64,000 nucleotides of DNA from positions 1-64,000 of the forward strand of contig NZ_JARBEA010000001.1 of the NCBI RefSeq assembly GCF_028863945.1. The letters are read 5' to 3'. The translations under genes and the position numbers were made by a program. The notes under the pieces are model-generated. The model was not told where the DNA came from. It made no database searches and was given only the letters and a program-made list of their open reading frames with translations. Each line of letters begins with the position of its first letter. Position 1 is the stretch's first letter. Below, in pieces: positions 27,817 to 37,721 of the stretch. The stretch is from Jeotgalibaca caeni. Lineage in GTDB: Bacteria; Bacillota; Bacilli; Lactobacillales; Aerococcaceae.

Positions 27817-28701
27817 TTGAAAATGAACGCCTTACGGACGTTCCAGGTCGTGGCTGAAGAGTTAAACTTTTCGCGTGCTGCCATCAAGCTTAATTATTCT
27901 CAACCTACCATTACCAAACATATTCAATATTTAGAAGACGAGTTAGGAGTTGTATTACTAGAACGCAATAATGGGAAATATGCCCTAACGAGAGCAGGTC
28001 ATGAGTTATTTAATCATTCCATCGTCATCTTGAGAGAAATGAATGCGATCAGTAATCTCTCATCGAACGCAAGCAGTTTGGTTTCATTAAAATTGCAGGG
28101 TCACGACTATTATTGTTATCGGTACTTTATCCCAGCTATTAAGAAGATGGCCCTCGCTTATCCGAACGTTTCCTTCAAGATAGAGGGTTCGAATAACGAA
28201 ACTACCGTAAGCCAGTTATTAAGGAACGAAATTGATTTAGGTATTATTTCTGGAAATGTCTTGCCTAGTGAGTTTGAATCCTGTGTGATTGGACACGAAG
28301 AGGTCGCACTTTGTGTGAATAAACAAATTTATAAATCTAATAAAACTTCAGAAGATTACCTTACACAGTATCCAATTGTCATTGATGAATCTGAATACTA
28401 CAATACAGAAAATATATTTCCTTACATTGCTCTGCCCCTAAATATTATTGACTCAAGTAGCGATGAAGTGGTTCAAGAGTCGATTTTATTACATAACATG
28501 GTGGGGGTTGTAAGGACTGGCCGCTTACAGTCTCATATTGATTCAGGGGAGATTATTGTGGTAGAGAGTCTCATAAAAAACGATCCGATTTACATTATTA
28601 AAAATAAAGCAAATCGCAATAATGCAGCTATATCCGCTCTTTATGATATTGTTTGTGAAATTGCTCACCCTCGCAATAAACACATGGTAAAGTGGATCTA
28701 A
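27817..28701 (+). CDS. LysR family regulator of ornithine catabolism (predicted)
   Basis: About 294 residues: N-terminal LysR helix-turn-helix (NALRTFQVVAEELNFSRAAI, then QPTITKHIQYLEDELGVVLL) and a periplasmic-binding-like effector domain (residues about 88-290). TTG 27817 lies eight bases after AAAGGAG; ATG 27823 is the alternative, and the upstream TTG 27799 lies within the ribosome-site region. It is divergent from orr and flanked by the ornithine operon, so ornithine or a pathway intermediate is the probable effector (inference). The shared dyad upstream of orr and ord supports one regulon. Confidence 0.85.
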   Translation: MKMNALRTFQVVAEELNFSRAAIKLNYSQPTITKHIQYLEDELGVVLLERNNGKYALTRAGHELFNHSIVILREMNAISNLSSNASSLVSLKLQGHDYYCYRYFIPAIKKMALAYPNVSFKIEGSNNETTVSQLLRNEIDLGIISGNVLPSEFESCVIGHEEVALCVNKQIYKSNKTSEDYLTQYPIVIDESEYYNTENIFPYIALPLNIIDSSSDEVVQESILLHNMVGVVRTGRLQSHIDSGEIIVVESLIKNDPIYIIKNKANRNNAAISALYDIVCEIAHPRNKHMVKWI

Positions 28702-28713
28702 TTCCAATATTAA

Positions 28714-28750
28714 AAACGCGCTTAACCTTTTTCTGGGGTTAAGCGCGTTT
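28714..28750. terminator. Bidirectional terminator, LysR gene / adenosyltransferase
   Basis: AAACGCGCTTAACC (28714-28727) pairs with GGTTAAGCGCGTTT (28737-28750); short T runs flank both sides of this convergent junction. Confidence 0.9.
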
Positions 28751-28762
28751 CTTAATCTACTC

Positions 28763-29317
28763 CTATCGAAATACTTTCCCGCTTCGTTCATAGAAGGTCT
28801 CTTCATGCTTCTCCTCAAAGTTAAGCACTCGAGCCAGAGCAAATAGGTAATCAGACAAGCGATTCAAAAATTGAAGCACATAAATATTCGATTCCGTTGT
28901 TTCTTGAAAAGCAACAACACGCCGCTCTGCCCTTCTAGCTACAGTACGGGCAAAATGCACCTGACTGGCAGCGTAACTTCCTCCTGGAAGAATGAACGAC
29001 TGAATTTTGGGAGGAAGGTCTGAATAGTAATCAATCCGCTTTTCCAACCAGGTAATATATGTTGCTTTTGTACGATACTTGCTTTCGTCATGGGGCATCG
29101 ATGTATCGGTTCCACAGTCAAATAAGTACTGTTGGATTAATTGGAGTTCCTCCGTTAATTCATTTGAAACCGAGCTAAGACTTGCTACGATTCCAATCAG
29201 ACTGTTTAACTCATCAATGGTGCCATAAGCTTCTACGCGTACATCACTTTTTGATACCACGCTATTGCCAATGATGCGTGTTTTTCCTTTATCTCCGGTA
29301 CGTGTATAGAGTTGCAT
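28763..29317 (-). CDS. PduO-type ATP:cob(I)alamin adenosyltransferase
   Basis: This 184-residue protein makes adenosylcobalamin from cob(I)alamin and ATP. Signature regions are MQLYTRTGDKGKTRIIG (ATP site), VEAYGTIDELNSLIG near residue 28, FILPGGSYAASQVHFARTVA near residue 108 followed by RRAERRVV, and NRLSDYLFALAR near residue 151. AdoCbl is the cofactor of the ornithine aminomutase OraE, which explains its place at the end of the ornithine operon. It starts 16 bases after the permease behind AAGAGGTGA. Confidence 0.95.
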   Translation of the reverse strand: MQLYTRTGDKGKTRIIGNSVVSKSDVRVEAYGTIDELNSLIGIVASLSSVSNELTEELQLIQQYLFDCGTDTSMPHDESKYRTKATYITWLEKRIDYYSDLPPKIQSFILPGGSYAASQVHFARTVARRAERRVVAFQETTESNIYVLQFLNRLSDYLFALARVLNFEEKHEETFYERSGKVFR

Positions 29318-29333
29318 AGATCGTCACCTCTTA

Positions 29334-30716
29334 TTAATTTTCATCTACCGTTGGTGCGACTGCGTCATCTGTTTTGGGCGTAATGATTTTATTAAATAAA
29401 TAGTATACGGCTGTTGCAATTGCAATCCCTACTGCCGCCGTAATTAAATGTGTCCAACTATCAGAAATAATCATCCATAAACTAACTGCTACTGCTAAAA
29501 CGGGGATAATAAAGCCACCGGGAACTTTGAATTGTTCTTCCGTATTTACATCCCCGTCTTCGCCGCGGTATTTACGTCTTCTTAGTACAATTACAGAAAG
29601 GGCAGTCGGGATGTATTGAAAGAAGTAGAATACGACACTTAATTCAACCAAAGCTTCAAATGAGCCACTAATGACTAGTAATAAACTAATCAAACTGGTA
29701 ATGATGATGGCTACGACAGGTGTTCCTTTTTTGTCTTTATAAGCAACGATTGCTGGTAATGTGCCATCTTCTGCTACAGCTTCTAACATACGTGGGCTGT
29801 GCGTAGAGTCTCCTACGTTCAAACCAATCAAAGAAACGATTGCTCCTACAGAGATGAACCAATATCCCCATCTTCCTACCATGATGGCAAATGCATCTTG
29901 AATTGGTGCATCACTCGTTAGCAATTCGCTTCCTAGGGTAGAAATTGCAGCTGCAATAATTAATACATACAGAACAGATACTAAAATGAGAGAGATTAAA
30001 ATAGCCATTGGAACATTCTTCTTAGGATTCCGGATTTCACCAGCAATGATTGGTAGAGATTCAAACCCTACAAATGCATAGAAAACGGTCATAGCAGTAG
30101 ATGCAAAAGCTTTGGAAACACTCATGTCTGGACTCAATTGAAGGAATGGTGAGTAGTTTCCTGCATCAATTCCGTTTTTCAAAAAGAAGAGTCCGATAAT
30201 CCCTACTGCAAACATCGGAATCATTTTTGAGATGGTAACAGTAATGGTGAAAATTTTTACTGTCTTAATCCCAGTTAGGTTCATAAACATGAGTGCGATA
30301 ATCACTGCTGCCCCTATCAAAGCTTCAAATCCTCGTAGCGATGGGAATGTGATAGCTAATAGTTCTGACAAGCCACTAGCAGAAGCTGACCAGACAGCAG
30401 TTACCGTAAACCACGATAAAATTCCTACATTAAACGCAGTTAATCCACCAAAAGTAGCGCGGGCATATTGATATGCTCCACCGTTCTTCGTAAAATAGCC
30501 GGATACCTCAGCAAAACAAAGAGCTAACAAGAAAACTAGCCCCGTACATAATGCCATTGCTAATAAAGAGGCTGGACCCAAGTCTTGAAAGATGGTACGT
30601 GGCAATAATAAAATCCCAGTTCCCAATACAACGTTGACTCCGTAGAGAATCGCCCCGCCTAAGCCGAATTTCGATTCTTCGTTTGTTTCGTGCTGGGTGT
30701 TTTTAATATCGTTCAT
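29334..30716 (-). CDS. APC-superfamily amino-acid permease
   Basis: The 460-residue protein has about 12 membrane helices and APC motifs: GGAILYGVNVVLGTGILLLP near residue 20 in helix 1, FAEVSGYFTKNGGAYQYARA near residue 68, and FYAFVGFESLPIIAGEIRNP near residue 213. Lying between the mutase reactivase and the cobalamin adenosyltransferase, it most likely imports ornithine or exports a product such as alanine; substrate identity is inferred. It starts behind AAGGAG, downstream of the hairpin at 30779-30831. Confidence 0.9.
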   Translation of the reverse strand: MNDIKNTQHETNEESKFGLGGAILYGVNVVLGTGILLLPRTIFQDLGPASLLAMALCTGLVFLLALCFAEVSGYFTKNGGAYQYARATFGGLTAFNVGILSWFTVTAVWSASASGLSELLAITFPSLRGFEALIGAAVIIALMFMNLTGIKTVKIFTITVTISKMIPMFAVGIIGLFFLKNGIDAGNYSPFLQLSPDMSVSKAFASTAMTVFYAFVGFESLPIIAGEIRNPKKNVPMAILISLILVSVLYVLIIAAAISTLGSELLTSDAPIQDAFAIMVGRWGYWFISVGAIVSLIGLNVGDSTHSPRMLEAVAEDGTLPAIVAYKDKKGTPVVAIIITSLISLLLVISGSFEALVELSVVFYFFQYIPTALSVIVLRRRKYRGEDGDVNTEEQFKVPGGFIIPVLAVAVSLWMIISDSWTHLITAAVGIAIATAVYYLFNKIITPKTDDAVAPTVDEN

Positions 30717-30778
30717 TATTCTACTCCTTATATGTTCGATTTTTTGAACACGGTTACATCATTCTTGAAAAAAATCAA

Positions 30779-30831
30779 CTCTCCGCTAAAGGAACTAGCG
30801 AGAGGTGGCTCGCAAACCATTTAGCGGGAGA
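30779..30831 (-). terminator. Long hairpin between reactivase and permease genes
   Basis: CTCTCCGCTAAA pairs with TTTAGCGGGAGA around an inner hairpin (GCGAG...CTCGC); the minus strand then reaches seven T after a short gap. It could be a terminator or attenuator inside the ornithine operon. Confidence 0.6.
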
Positions 30832-30841
30832 TGATTACGAT

Positions 30842-32233
30842 CTAGACAGTTTCAACAACTACTGGGGTTGGCAATGAATAGTGGAGTGATTTTTCTAGTA
30901 GCTTGATTGCTGCTTCTTCGTGTTTCATTGCCAAAATTCCTAATGAAGCTATGATATAATCATGATCCAGTAAAACCTTCACTTCTCCAGTCGGTAACAG
31001 CGTCATGGTGTTCTCATCTTCTTTAATGAGCTTCTTCAAGATTTCTTCTCCATTCGCCAGCCGAGTAAGTGCACCTCCCGTCCCAATAATATATTTGATT
31101 TTGCTTAAATCTTTCCCTTGTGCCAATGTTCCCCGTCCAGTAGGGCCATACACATAACGAATCACACCTGCATGGCGATCGACTGCTGTTCTTGTTGCAA
31201 CGTCACATAGGAGGGAAACAAAAGCTCTTTCCGTTTCATTTTGTGGGATACCGTTGTATTCTTTACGAATGGTATCTATATTAAAGCCCGCTTTTTCTAG
31301 TTTCTCTATTCCATATGTTTCCATTACATTTTCCATATTCACATAAAGGCCTAAGTCGCCTTCCACTGTCCGCTTCGCTTTTGGTTCTGGCGCAACCAGG
31401 ATTTCTGAAATAGCAGCAGAGCCTTCTGTCACGGAGTGAACATCGGTTGTAGCACCTCCCACATCAACGACTAACACATCACCTAAGCGCTCATAAATTA
31501 ACTTCGTAATATTCATCACCGCTCCTGGCGTCGGAGTGATGGTGCCATTGACAACATCGTATACATGCTCCATTCCTGGAGCGTGCACGATGTGTTTCTC
31601 AAAGGCACTCTGAATCACCTTACGAGTAGGTTCAATATTAAGCTGGTCGATTTGCGGGTAAACATTTTCTACTATATATAAGTCTTGATTCGAATCTTCA
31701 AAAATCAACTGGATTTCCTCTTGATTCTCCACGTTACCTGCATAAATAACAGGTATTTCTGTCTGCAAGTTCGCAATTTGTTCTGCATTATAGAGTGACG
31801 TTTCGCGTTCACCGTAGTCCACACCACCTGCAATCAGAATTAGGTTCGGGTGGGTTTCTTTTATTTTTTTCAAATCCGTCCGGCGTAATCTACCTGCACT
31901 TACCATCCGGATTACTGCGCCTGCACCCAAAGCGGCTTCCTTTGCCGCACGAGCGGTCATATCGAATACCAAGCCGTGAACCGTCATTTTCAAGCCACCC
32001 GCTGCGCTGGAAGTGGCAAATAATTCTTGATAGGTCAGTTGGTCTACACCGAGATTTTTGCGCAAGTCATCAATGCTATTTTCTAATCCAATACGAACAT
32101 CGCCTTCTTCGACTGTAGTTGTCGCTTGACCTTGCCCCACAAAAACAGGGTCTTGATTGTCGTAAATGCCGTTAAAGGCATTTACGACCGTTGTTGTAGA
32201 ACCAATCTCAGCAACCAATACATCTATTCTCAT
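30842..32233 (-). CDS. MutL/GlmL-type reactivating ATPase for ornithine aminomutase
   Basis: The 463-residue protein has an ASKHA-type ATP-binding fold: VAEIGSTTTVVNAFNG near residue 6 (phosphate 1), LIAGGVDYG near residue 131, and VVDVGGATTDVHSV near residue 257 (phosphate 2). It belongs to the MutL/GlmL family named for its place beside glutamate mutase. These proteins are thought to eject inactivated cobalamin from B12-dependent mutases. Three bases separate it from oraE, so OraSE is the evident client. Confidence 0.85.
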   Translation of the reverse strand: MRIDVLVAEIGSTTTVVNAFNGIYDNQDPVFVGQGQATTTVEEGDVRIGLENSIDDLRKNLGVDQLTYQELFATSSAAGGLKMTVHGLVFDMTARAAKEAALGAGAVIRMVSAGRLRRTDLKKIKETHPNLILIAGGVDYGERETSLYNAEQIANLQTEIPVIYAGNVENQEEIQLIFEDSNQDLYIVENVYPQIDQLNIEPTRKVIQSAFEKHIVHAPGMEHVYDVVNGTITPTPGAVMNITKLIYERLGDVLVVDVGGATTDVHSVTEGSAAISEILVAPEPKAKRTVEGDLGLYVNMENVMETYGIEKLEKAGFNIDTIRKEYNGIPQNETERAFVSLLCDVATRTAVDRHAGVIRYVYGPTGRGTLAQGKDLSKIKYIIGTGGALTRLANGEEILKKLIKEDENTMTLLPTGEVKVLLDHDYIIASLGILAMKHEEAAIKLLEKSLHYSLPTPVVVETV

Positions 32234-32236
32234 GCT

Positions 32237-34456
32237 TTATTCGCTCTCCATTCTCCTTCTGTTCTCCACAAGTGCGGTAGCCACATCAATCCCTTTGGTC
32301 CCTCTTCCAAAGGCTGCATCCATGCCATTCTTAACTGCAATTTCTGGAATAACTTGCGTTCCTCCTGCTAGCAGAATCAATTTTTCACGTACGCCTTTTT
32401 CAATCGTCAAGTCGTTAATGCGTTTCATATTCTTGTAATGAATCTCGTCATGGGAAATGATCGTTGAAGCAAGTATTCCATCAGCATTCAGTTCAATTGC
32501 TGCGTCCACAATTTTTTCTACTGGCACACTGGTACCTAAGTAATGTACTTCAATACCGTATTTCTCAATCCCGCCATGCTTAATATCAATAATTTCACGA
32601 AGACCTACTGAGTGCTCGTCTTCTCCAACGGTCCCTGCCACGACTACCATTTTTTTGCGTTTGATTTCTGCACGGATTTCATCTTCTGATAGAACAGTAG
32701 GTTCTTCTGGAATAACGAGTGTATCTTTCTCAACTGCGAATGGTAAACGCCCCTTCATCTCTACACGCGTTCCTTCAGCATTCTGCATTACTTCTGTATT
32801 GATGACGACACATTCCTCTAATCCAAGCTTTTTACCCATTTCCAGCGCTGCAAATTCTGCAACTCGTTTGGATTCCGGTAACATGAACGTCAAGAGAATG
32901 ATACCGTCGCCTTTCCATTCAGCTTCTGGGTGGATAAGTCCTCCATCCCGGTATTCCTTCGTTTCTTCTAAACGAAGATTCACATTGTCATTTTCATCCA
33001 ATTCATCAATGTAGACAATCATGTCCGGATCTTCAAACGTTGTTTTTCCAATTAGTTTTCCTGGTTGATCCACTGCAGTCTCATCATATTGTGCCACGTT
33101 GTTGTATCCGTAGTGTGCATTGACAGGTGCAAGGTAATCTTCGTCACGTTTATAAATGGAGCCTGCGCCAATTCCGCCTTGAATGTCACGTTTGATTCCA
33201 TCTTCATTACGTTCTGGGAAATTCCCTGAATCAACAAACATACCTTCTTCTACAGCATTGAAGTAGCCGCCTTCTGCAACAATCCGTTCCATAAATAGAA
33301 CCGCACGCTCTTTGATTTCACGAGCCATTTCTCTTAATGGGCCCTCCTCTTTCAGTTGAACCAAGTCTCCTAGTCCATCTAACCCTTGGAACACTTGCTT
33401 CGCTGTATCAATTGCTTCCATATTGTAAATATGCCAAGGCACGTTGCGGCCTTCATCTGGTGTAATAGTGGATTGAATATCAGCACTCGTCAACTTCGAA
33501 ATCAGTAGGTTCAATGTATGCGTTACGGTTGCTTCTCTAGTAGAAGCTTCCATATACTTCGTATTTTGTTGTGCCCGCATCCGGAAATCACTGAAGAATT
33601 CACGTAAAGCTACGGCATAAGGTAAATCCAAGTACATCGATGGAGCAGGCGGTGCGGTTGGTGGCACAGTTGAAAGACAGATATTAGATGGATCAATTCC
33701 TACCTTATAAGAAAATGCAGTATTGATGGCATGTTGGACCATCAGTTCAGGCATAACCTTCCATGCTTCTCTTGCTGTCGCATTCGCATTGTGTGCACCG
33801 TCAATTTGAGCAATCCCAGCCCAAGCCATTACTTTTTTCGCCTCGCATGCATCTACGAACGAACGAACCATGTTAATGTTCCGATAAAGGACATTGTATT
33901 GAGGGTCTTGGTGGGCACCATTTACGCCCTCTTCCGCAAACATAACAGAAATTTCTGGACCGGCAATCCCGGAAATATAACTATGATAGTTAATGGGACG
34001 TCCCACTTCTTCTTCAATGGCATCCAATGCCTTCCGCTGAGCACGTACTTGTTTTCTAGTAATCGGAATTCCGCCAACCCCCTGTGGTGTTCCTTCGATC
34101 AAGCCGTCGAAGTGGGATTGTCCAGCAGTTCGGATAACCATGATATGATCTGCACCATGCCAAGCAGCCATACGCATCCGGCGAATATCATCTTCAAAAC
34201 GCCCAGAAGCAATTTCAGTTGTAATGGATGCCGTTCCTTGTGGGTCAATGTTATCAAAGTACTTCGCTGATGGAAGCGGCACAAAGTTTTTCAACGATTC
34301 GGACATGTCTTTGTATTCAAATTTATTCATTTGATAGCGAGGTTTCGGTGTGCGCCATGTCCAGCCACGACGTTTCGGACGATAATTTTCTAAATCATTC
34401 AATATTTCATGAATATTAATTTTCTCGTCTTTATTCAACTTGATTTCTTCATTCAT
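32237..34456 (-). CDS. oraE: D-ornithine 4,5-aminomutase, large subunit
   Basis: This 739-residue protein is the catalytic subunit that moves the 5-amino group of D-ornithine to C4, giving 2,4-diaminopentanoate, using adenosylcobalamin and PLP. The N-terminal two thirds form a TIM barrel. The C-terminal Rossmann domain has the base-off B12 motif DEHSVG (about residue 612), followed by the expected LGTSVP and ILLAGGTQVIPEIA segments. Length and order match clostridial OraE. It overlaps oraS by one base and is followed by its reactivase. Confidence 0.96.
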   Translation of the reverse strand: MNEEIKLNKDEKINIHEILNDLENYRPKRRGWTWRTPKPRYQMNKFEYKDMSESLKNFVPLPSAKYFDNIDPQGTASITTEIASGRFEDDIRRMRMAAWHGADHIMVIRTAGQSHFDGLIEGTPQGVGGIPITRKQVRAQRKALDAIEEEVGRPINYHSYISGIAGPEISVMFAEEGVNGAHQDPQYNVLYRNINMVRSFVDACEAKKVMAWAGIAQIDGAHNANATAREAWKVMPELMVQHAINTAFSYKVGIDPSNICLSTVPPTAPPAPSMYLDLPYAVALREFFSDFRMRAQQNTKYMEASTREATVTHTLNLLISKLTSADIQSTITPDEGRNVPWHIYNMEAIDTAKQVFQGLDGLGDLVQLKEEGPLREMAREIKERAVLFMERIVAEGGYFNAVEEGMFVDSGNFPERNEDGIKRDIQGGIGAGSIYKRDEDYLAPVNAHYGYNNVAQYDETAVDQPGKLIGKTTFEDPDMIVYIDELDENDNVNLRLEETKEYRDGGLIHPEAEWKGDGIILLTFMLPESKRVAEFAALEMGKKLGLEECVVINTEVMQNAEGTRVEMKGRLPFAVEKDTLVIPEEPTVLSEDEIRAEIKRKKMVVVAGTVGEDEHSVGLREIIDIKHGGIEKYGIEVHYLGTSVPVEKIVDAAIELNADGILASTIISHDEIHYKNMKRINDLTIEKGVREKLILLAGGTQVIPEIAVKNGMDAAFGRGTKGIDVATALVENRRRMESE

Positions 34457-34827
34457 TATTCGTGACCTCCGTTAAATAATTGTCCCATTTGATCCCAATA
34501 ACTGCCTTCTGCCAATTTCAACCCAGCTTCGCGAACACTTAGTCCATTCTTTTTAGCAACCAGGTACACAATGTGTCCGGCACCTTTTCCCATTAATTCA
34601 TTTTGGATGACCCGGTTCACGATTTCTGTTGCTTCAATGGAAGAAAAACCCATCCGCAGCAACACAGAACGTTCGATGGAAGGCGATGTATATTCATGAC
34701 CAAGATCCAATAGAGGTTGAACGATTTCTTCTGCTAATTTCCAGAAATGTTCCTTCAATTGTTCATCAGATAAGTCAATGAGATGTTTTCTTTTTTCTTC
34801 AAAGCTCGTTTCGATTGATTGTTCCAT
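34456..34827 (-). CDS. oraS: D-ornithine 4,5-aminomutase, small subunit
   Basis: The 123-residue protein is the small partner of OraE. It shows the family features LIDLSDEQLKEHFWKLAEEI near residue 16, TSPSIERSVLLRMGFSSIEA near residue 47, and GAGHIVYLVAKKNG near residue 78. It is wedged between ortB and oraE with one-base stop/start overlaps on both sides, which suggests equal, coupled translation of the complex. Confidence 0.94.
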   Translation of the reverse strand: MEQSIETSFEEKRKHLIDLSDEQLKEHFWKLAEEIVQPLLDLGHEYTSPSIERSVLLRMGFSSIEATEIVNRVIQNELMGKGAGHIVYLVAKKNGLSVREAGLKLAEGSYWDQMGQLFNGGHE

Positions 34828-36248
34828 TATTTTCCCTCTTCTTTCTGTAGTTCTGCGACAAATTTCAATACATCTTCCACAGTTCCATTAATTTCCTCAG
34901 CTAAATAGTGTAATTCCACTTCACAAAAATCACCGTTTCCTTCTTTGAGAGCATTTCTAATAGCAGAGCGTCTCAATTTTTCCAAGTCCACATCTACAGC
35001 TTTGATTAGTGACAAGTTGGAAGGCAGAACAATCGATTCTCCTGGGATTTCATCAGCAGGGTTTCCAAAGTAGATGTTTACCCCGTTGTCTCGTGCAAAG
35101 GATAATTGTGCCTGCACACTCTTTCCTGCTCCGGTATACTCAGTTTCTTGAACAAGTATAATTTGTTCTTCATCCATTTCCTGAGCTAAGGAGAACGCAG
35201 CCGCTAAGGACGTGTTTCCTGCCGGACCTTTTTCCAACCCTTCAATCCAGGAGAGTGCTTCAGTTATATAGAAGACTTCACCTTGATGGATTAATACATA
35301 TCGATCCATATACCGCAGTGGACGCGCTGCTGAACGCGGTACATCCGAGCGGTCTGGATTAGTCACAAAGGGAATTCCAAATCCGGTATGTCCAGTTGTA
35401 AAGGACTTGCGATTGAAGTCTGTGTCGGAAGCCATATGCAATCCAGCCAAATCTACACTTGCAGCAACGATTTTTGTTGTCTTGTTACCGGCTTTGCGTA
35501 TACCGCGAGCAGTTCCGGTTAAGTTTCCACCACCGGCATTGGTACATACCACAACGTCTGGCTGTTGCCCAATTTCTCGTTCAAACTGTTTTACAATCTC
35601 ATAGCCTAATGTTTCTACCCCTGCAATGCCAAAGGGTGTATAGAGGGAAGCATTGAAGTAGCCGGTCTCTTCAATTACTTTTAAGAACTGATAGAATAAT
35701 TCTGGCCCTACAGTTAATTGAATAACCTCTGCACCTAAAGCTTCACATTTACGAGCCTTTTCCACGATTTCTGGTTGACCAACACCCTTAGAATCAAAGC
35801 ATTCTTGTACGACGATACATTTCAAACCAAGTTTCGCTGCATGGGAAGCTACAGCTGCTCCATAATTTCCACTTGTCGCAGTGACTACGCCTCTGTAGCC
35901 TAGCTTTTTCGCATGGTAGCAAGAAACTGCAGCACGTCGATCTTTGAAACTTCCTGACGCATTCGTCGCTTCGTCTTTAATAAAAATACGAGCACCTTTG
36001 CCTGCTGGCGCACATTTGCGGGCGAGTTTCGTTAAATTTTTCAATTCGACAATGGGGGTATTGCCCACACCTACGCGATTTTGAATCTCGATCATTTCTT
36101 CTACCTCATAGGCAGCTTCTTGCATCATACCTTCATAATCGAAAGCAACTCCGCTTAATTCAAACTTTGAATAATCTACTTGTAAGGAATCATTCATGAT
36201 TTGATTCCTGCGACTCATGACCGCTGTATACTCGTTATCCTTCAGCAA
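34827..36248 (-). CDS. ortB: 2-amino-4-ketopentanoate thiolase, beta subunit
   Basis: About 473 residues of a PLP fold-type II enzyme related to threonine synthase. GSFKDRRAAVSCYHAKKLG near residue 107 holds the PLP lysine, and TNAGGGNLTGTARGIRKAG near residue 238 the phosphate loop. With OrtA it cleaves 2-amino-4-ketopentanoate with CoA to alanine and acetyl-CoA. I set the start at TTG 36248, eight bases after the AGGAGG near the end of ortA; a GTG at 36257 lies too close to that site, and ATG 36218 lacks one. It overlaps ortA by 14 bases. Confidence 0.93.
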   Translation of the reverse strand: MLKDNEYTAVMSRRNQIMNDSLQVDYSKFELSGVAFDYEGMMQEAAYEVEEMIEIQNRVGVGNTPIVELKNLTKLARKCAPAGKGARIFIKDEATNASGSFKDRRAAVSCYHAKKLGYRGVVTATSGNYGAAVASHAAKLGLKCIVVQECFDSKGVGQPEIVEKARKCEALGAEVIQLTVGPELFYQFLKVIEETGYFNASLYTPFGIAGVETLGYEIVKQFEREIGQQPDVVVCTNAGGGNLTGTARGIRKAGNKTTKIVAASVDLAGLHMASDTDFNRKSFTTGHTGFGIPFVTNPDRSDVPRSAARPLRYMDRYVLIHQGEVFYITEALSWIEGLEKGPAGNTSLAAAFSLAQEMDEEQIILVQETEYTGAGKSVQAQLSFARDNGVNIYFGNPADEIPGESIVLPSNLSLIKAVDVDLEKLRRSAIRNALKEGNGDFCEVELHYLAEEINGTVEDVLKFVAELQKEEGK

Positions 36249-36546
36249 CCGTATCACCTCCTGCTAATTCTTCTGTAAGTTGCTCATGGATTTGAACAAT
36301 TTCAGGAATAAAATTTCCGAAGCTGTGAGAAAAGTTAGGACGTACAACTACTAAGGTTCCTTCTTCGATGCGCCCCGTAACCGTTTTAATCCTTACGTGA
36401 TCGCCAATCGCTGCATCTTCCAGCAACGTTCCCTTCACCCACATCTCTAATGGAACGCGTTTTGTATCATCAGGAACTTGTGGTGCTCGTTGTTCAGGGG
36501 TTAGAATCACCGAATGAACTTGCACCCACTCACCTTTAATCGCCAT
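36235..36546 (-). CDS. ortA: 2-amino-4-ketopentanoate thiolase, alpha subunit
   Basis: The 103-residue protein matches OrtA in size and in the segments GEWVQVHSVILTPEQRAPQV near residue 5, VPLEMWVKGTLLEDAAIGD near residue 31 and RPNFSHSFGNFIPEI near residue 70. It is the small subunit of the thiolase completed by OrtB, encoded between ord and ortB in the order known from clostridia. Its 3' end carries the ribosome site used by ortB. Confidence 0.93.
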   Translation of the reverse strand: MAIKGEWVQVHSVILTPEQRAPQVPDDTKRVPLEMWVKGTLLEDAAIGDHVRIKTVTGRIEEGTLVVVRPNFSHSFGNFIPEIVQIHEQLTEELAGGDTVAEG

Positions 36547-36565
36547 TTCCCTTTCTACCTCCTTG

Positions 36566-37624
36566 TTATTTCACAATTTTGCATTCTGGTTCGATTTGAT
36601 CTCTGAAGTCTCCAAGAATTGCATGCGGTACTGGTAAGTCAATCATGGTTCTCAAACCAGGACGAGCATTAATAATCTTCGGAATCATGTTGACACACAT
36701 CGCAATGGTTCCTAAGCCGCCCTCAACTTCTGGTGTGTTCATTAAATTGATGGATGGTGATCCGTCGATGATTACATAATCCCCTGTTTGAATGCCGACT
36801 TGTTCTGGTTCAATTTGTTGAGGATGATCCATCGTGAAGAATTCTTCACCATTTACGATACCGGCTGCCTGCATCGATACTCCGGCAACTTCTCCAGCTT
36901 TTGCTTCGCCATGCGGAGCTTTCCGATCAACATCGGTTACGATTGGCTCCATGGAAAGGTTTATGTTATCTAGTTTCACTCCTAATGCATCCGCCATCAT
37001 TGTTACGGATTCTGCAAATCCTACGTGTCCAGCTAATTCACCCGAAGCTTTCCCAGCTTCGAACTCTTCCACTGTGATTCCAATCCCTTGTTCTTCCATT
37101 ACTGCTGCGCCGAATGGAGATAGAGAGTTTACTCGACGGGAGGTAATATGTTTTACATCTACGCATGCTCCTGTCATCACAAGCACCAACAAATCCATGA
37201 TATGACCAGGATTGATCCCTGTCCCTAGAACAGAAACGCCATTTTCTTTCGCAAGTTGATCAATTTGTTCAGCCAACTCAGGCTGTTGTGCTTTAGGATA
37301 AGCCATTTCCTCTGCACTGGTGATTACGTTCATTTTATTCTCAAGAATGAGTTTGATTTTATCAAATGCTGTTTTTACAAAAGAGTCTGTACATAGTAAA
37401 ACAACGTCGGCAATTTCAGGTTTGATGTATTCTTCTACGGTTCCGACTGTAATATTTTCTTTTTCAGCATATTCTTGGCCGATTACTTCAAAAATTGGTT
37501 TGCCAACTTTTGCGCCAATATCAATAGCTCCAACGATGTCGACCCCTTTTTTTTCCATCAACATGCGAGCCATACCGCTTCCCATGGCGCCTAATCCCCA
37601 AATTACTACTTTAACGTTTTCCAT
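36566..37624 (-). CDS. ord: 2,4-diaminopentanoate dehydrogenase
   Basis: The 352-residue protein oxidises and deaminates 2,4-diaminopentanoate to 2-amino-4-ketopentanoate with NAD(P). It has a DapB-like Rossmann start (KVVIWGLGAMGSGMARMLME) and the family segments LGTGINPGHIMDLLVLVMTG near residue 134 and DYVIIDGSPSINLMNTPEVE near residue 272. It is the first gene of the ornithine operon. Two cre-like sites and a LysR-type dyad precede it, so catabolite repression and induction by ornithine are likely. Confidence 0.94.
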   Translation of the reverse strand: MENVKVVIWGLGAMGSGMARMLMEKKGVDIVGAIDIGAKVGKPIFEVIGQEYAEKENITVGTVEEYIKPEIADVVLLCTDSFVKTAFDKIKLILENKMNVITSAEEMAYPKAQQPELAEQIDQLAKENGVSVLGTGINPGHIMDLLVLVMTGACVDVKHITSRRVNSLSPFGAAVMEEQGIGITVEEFEAGKASGELAGHVGFAESVTMMADALGVKLDNINLSMEPIVTDVDRKAPHGEAKAGEVAGVSMQAAGIVNGEEFFTMDHPQQIEPEQVGIQTGDYVIIDGSPSINLMNTPEVEGGLGTIAMCVNMIPKIINARPGLRTMIDLPVPHAILGDFRDQIEPECKIVK

Positions 37625-37662
37625 TTAATTAACCTCCGATTTTTATTAAGTAAACTTATTAT

Positions 37663-37676
37663 TTGAAACGCTTTCA
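37663..37676 (-). promoter_or_regulatory. cre-like site 1 upstream of ord
   Basis: The minus strand reads TGAAAGCGTTTCAA, matching 13 of 14 positions of the CcpA consensus. It lies just after a TATACT -10 (37684-37679), where binding would block transcription. Confidence 0.65.
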
Positions 37677-37721
37677 TGAGTATAGTTTAACGGATCACAA
37701 GTGAATAATTATTAATAATGA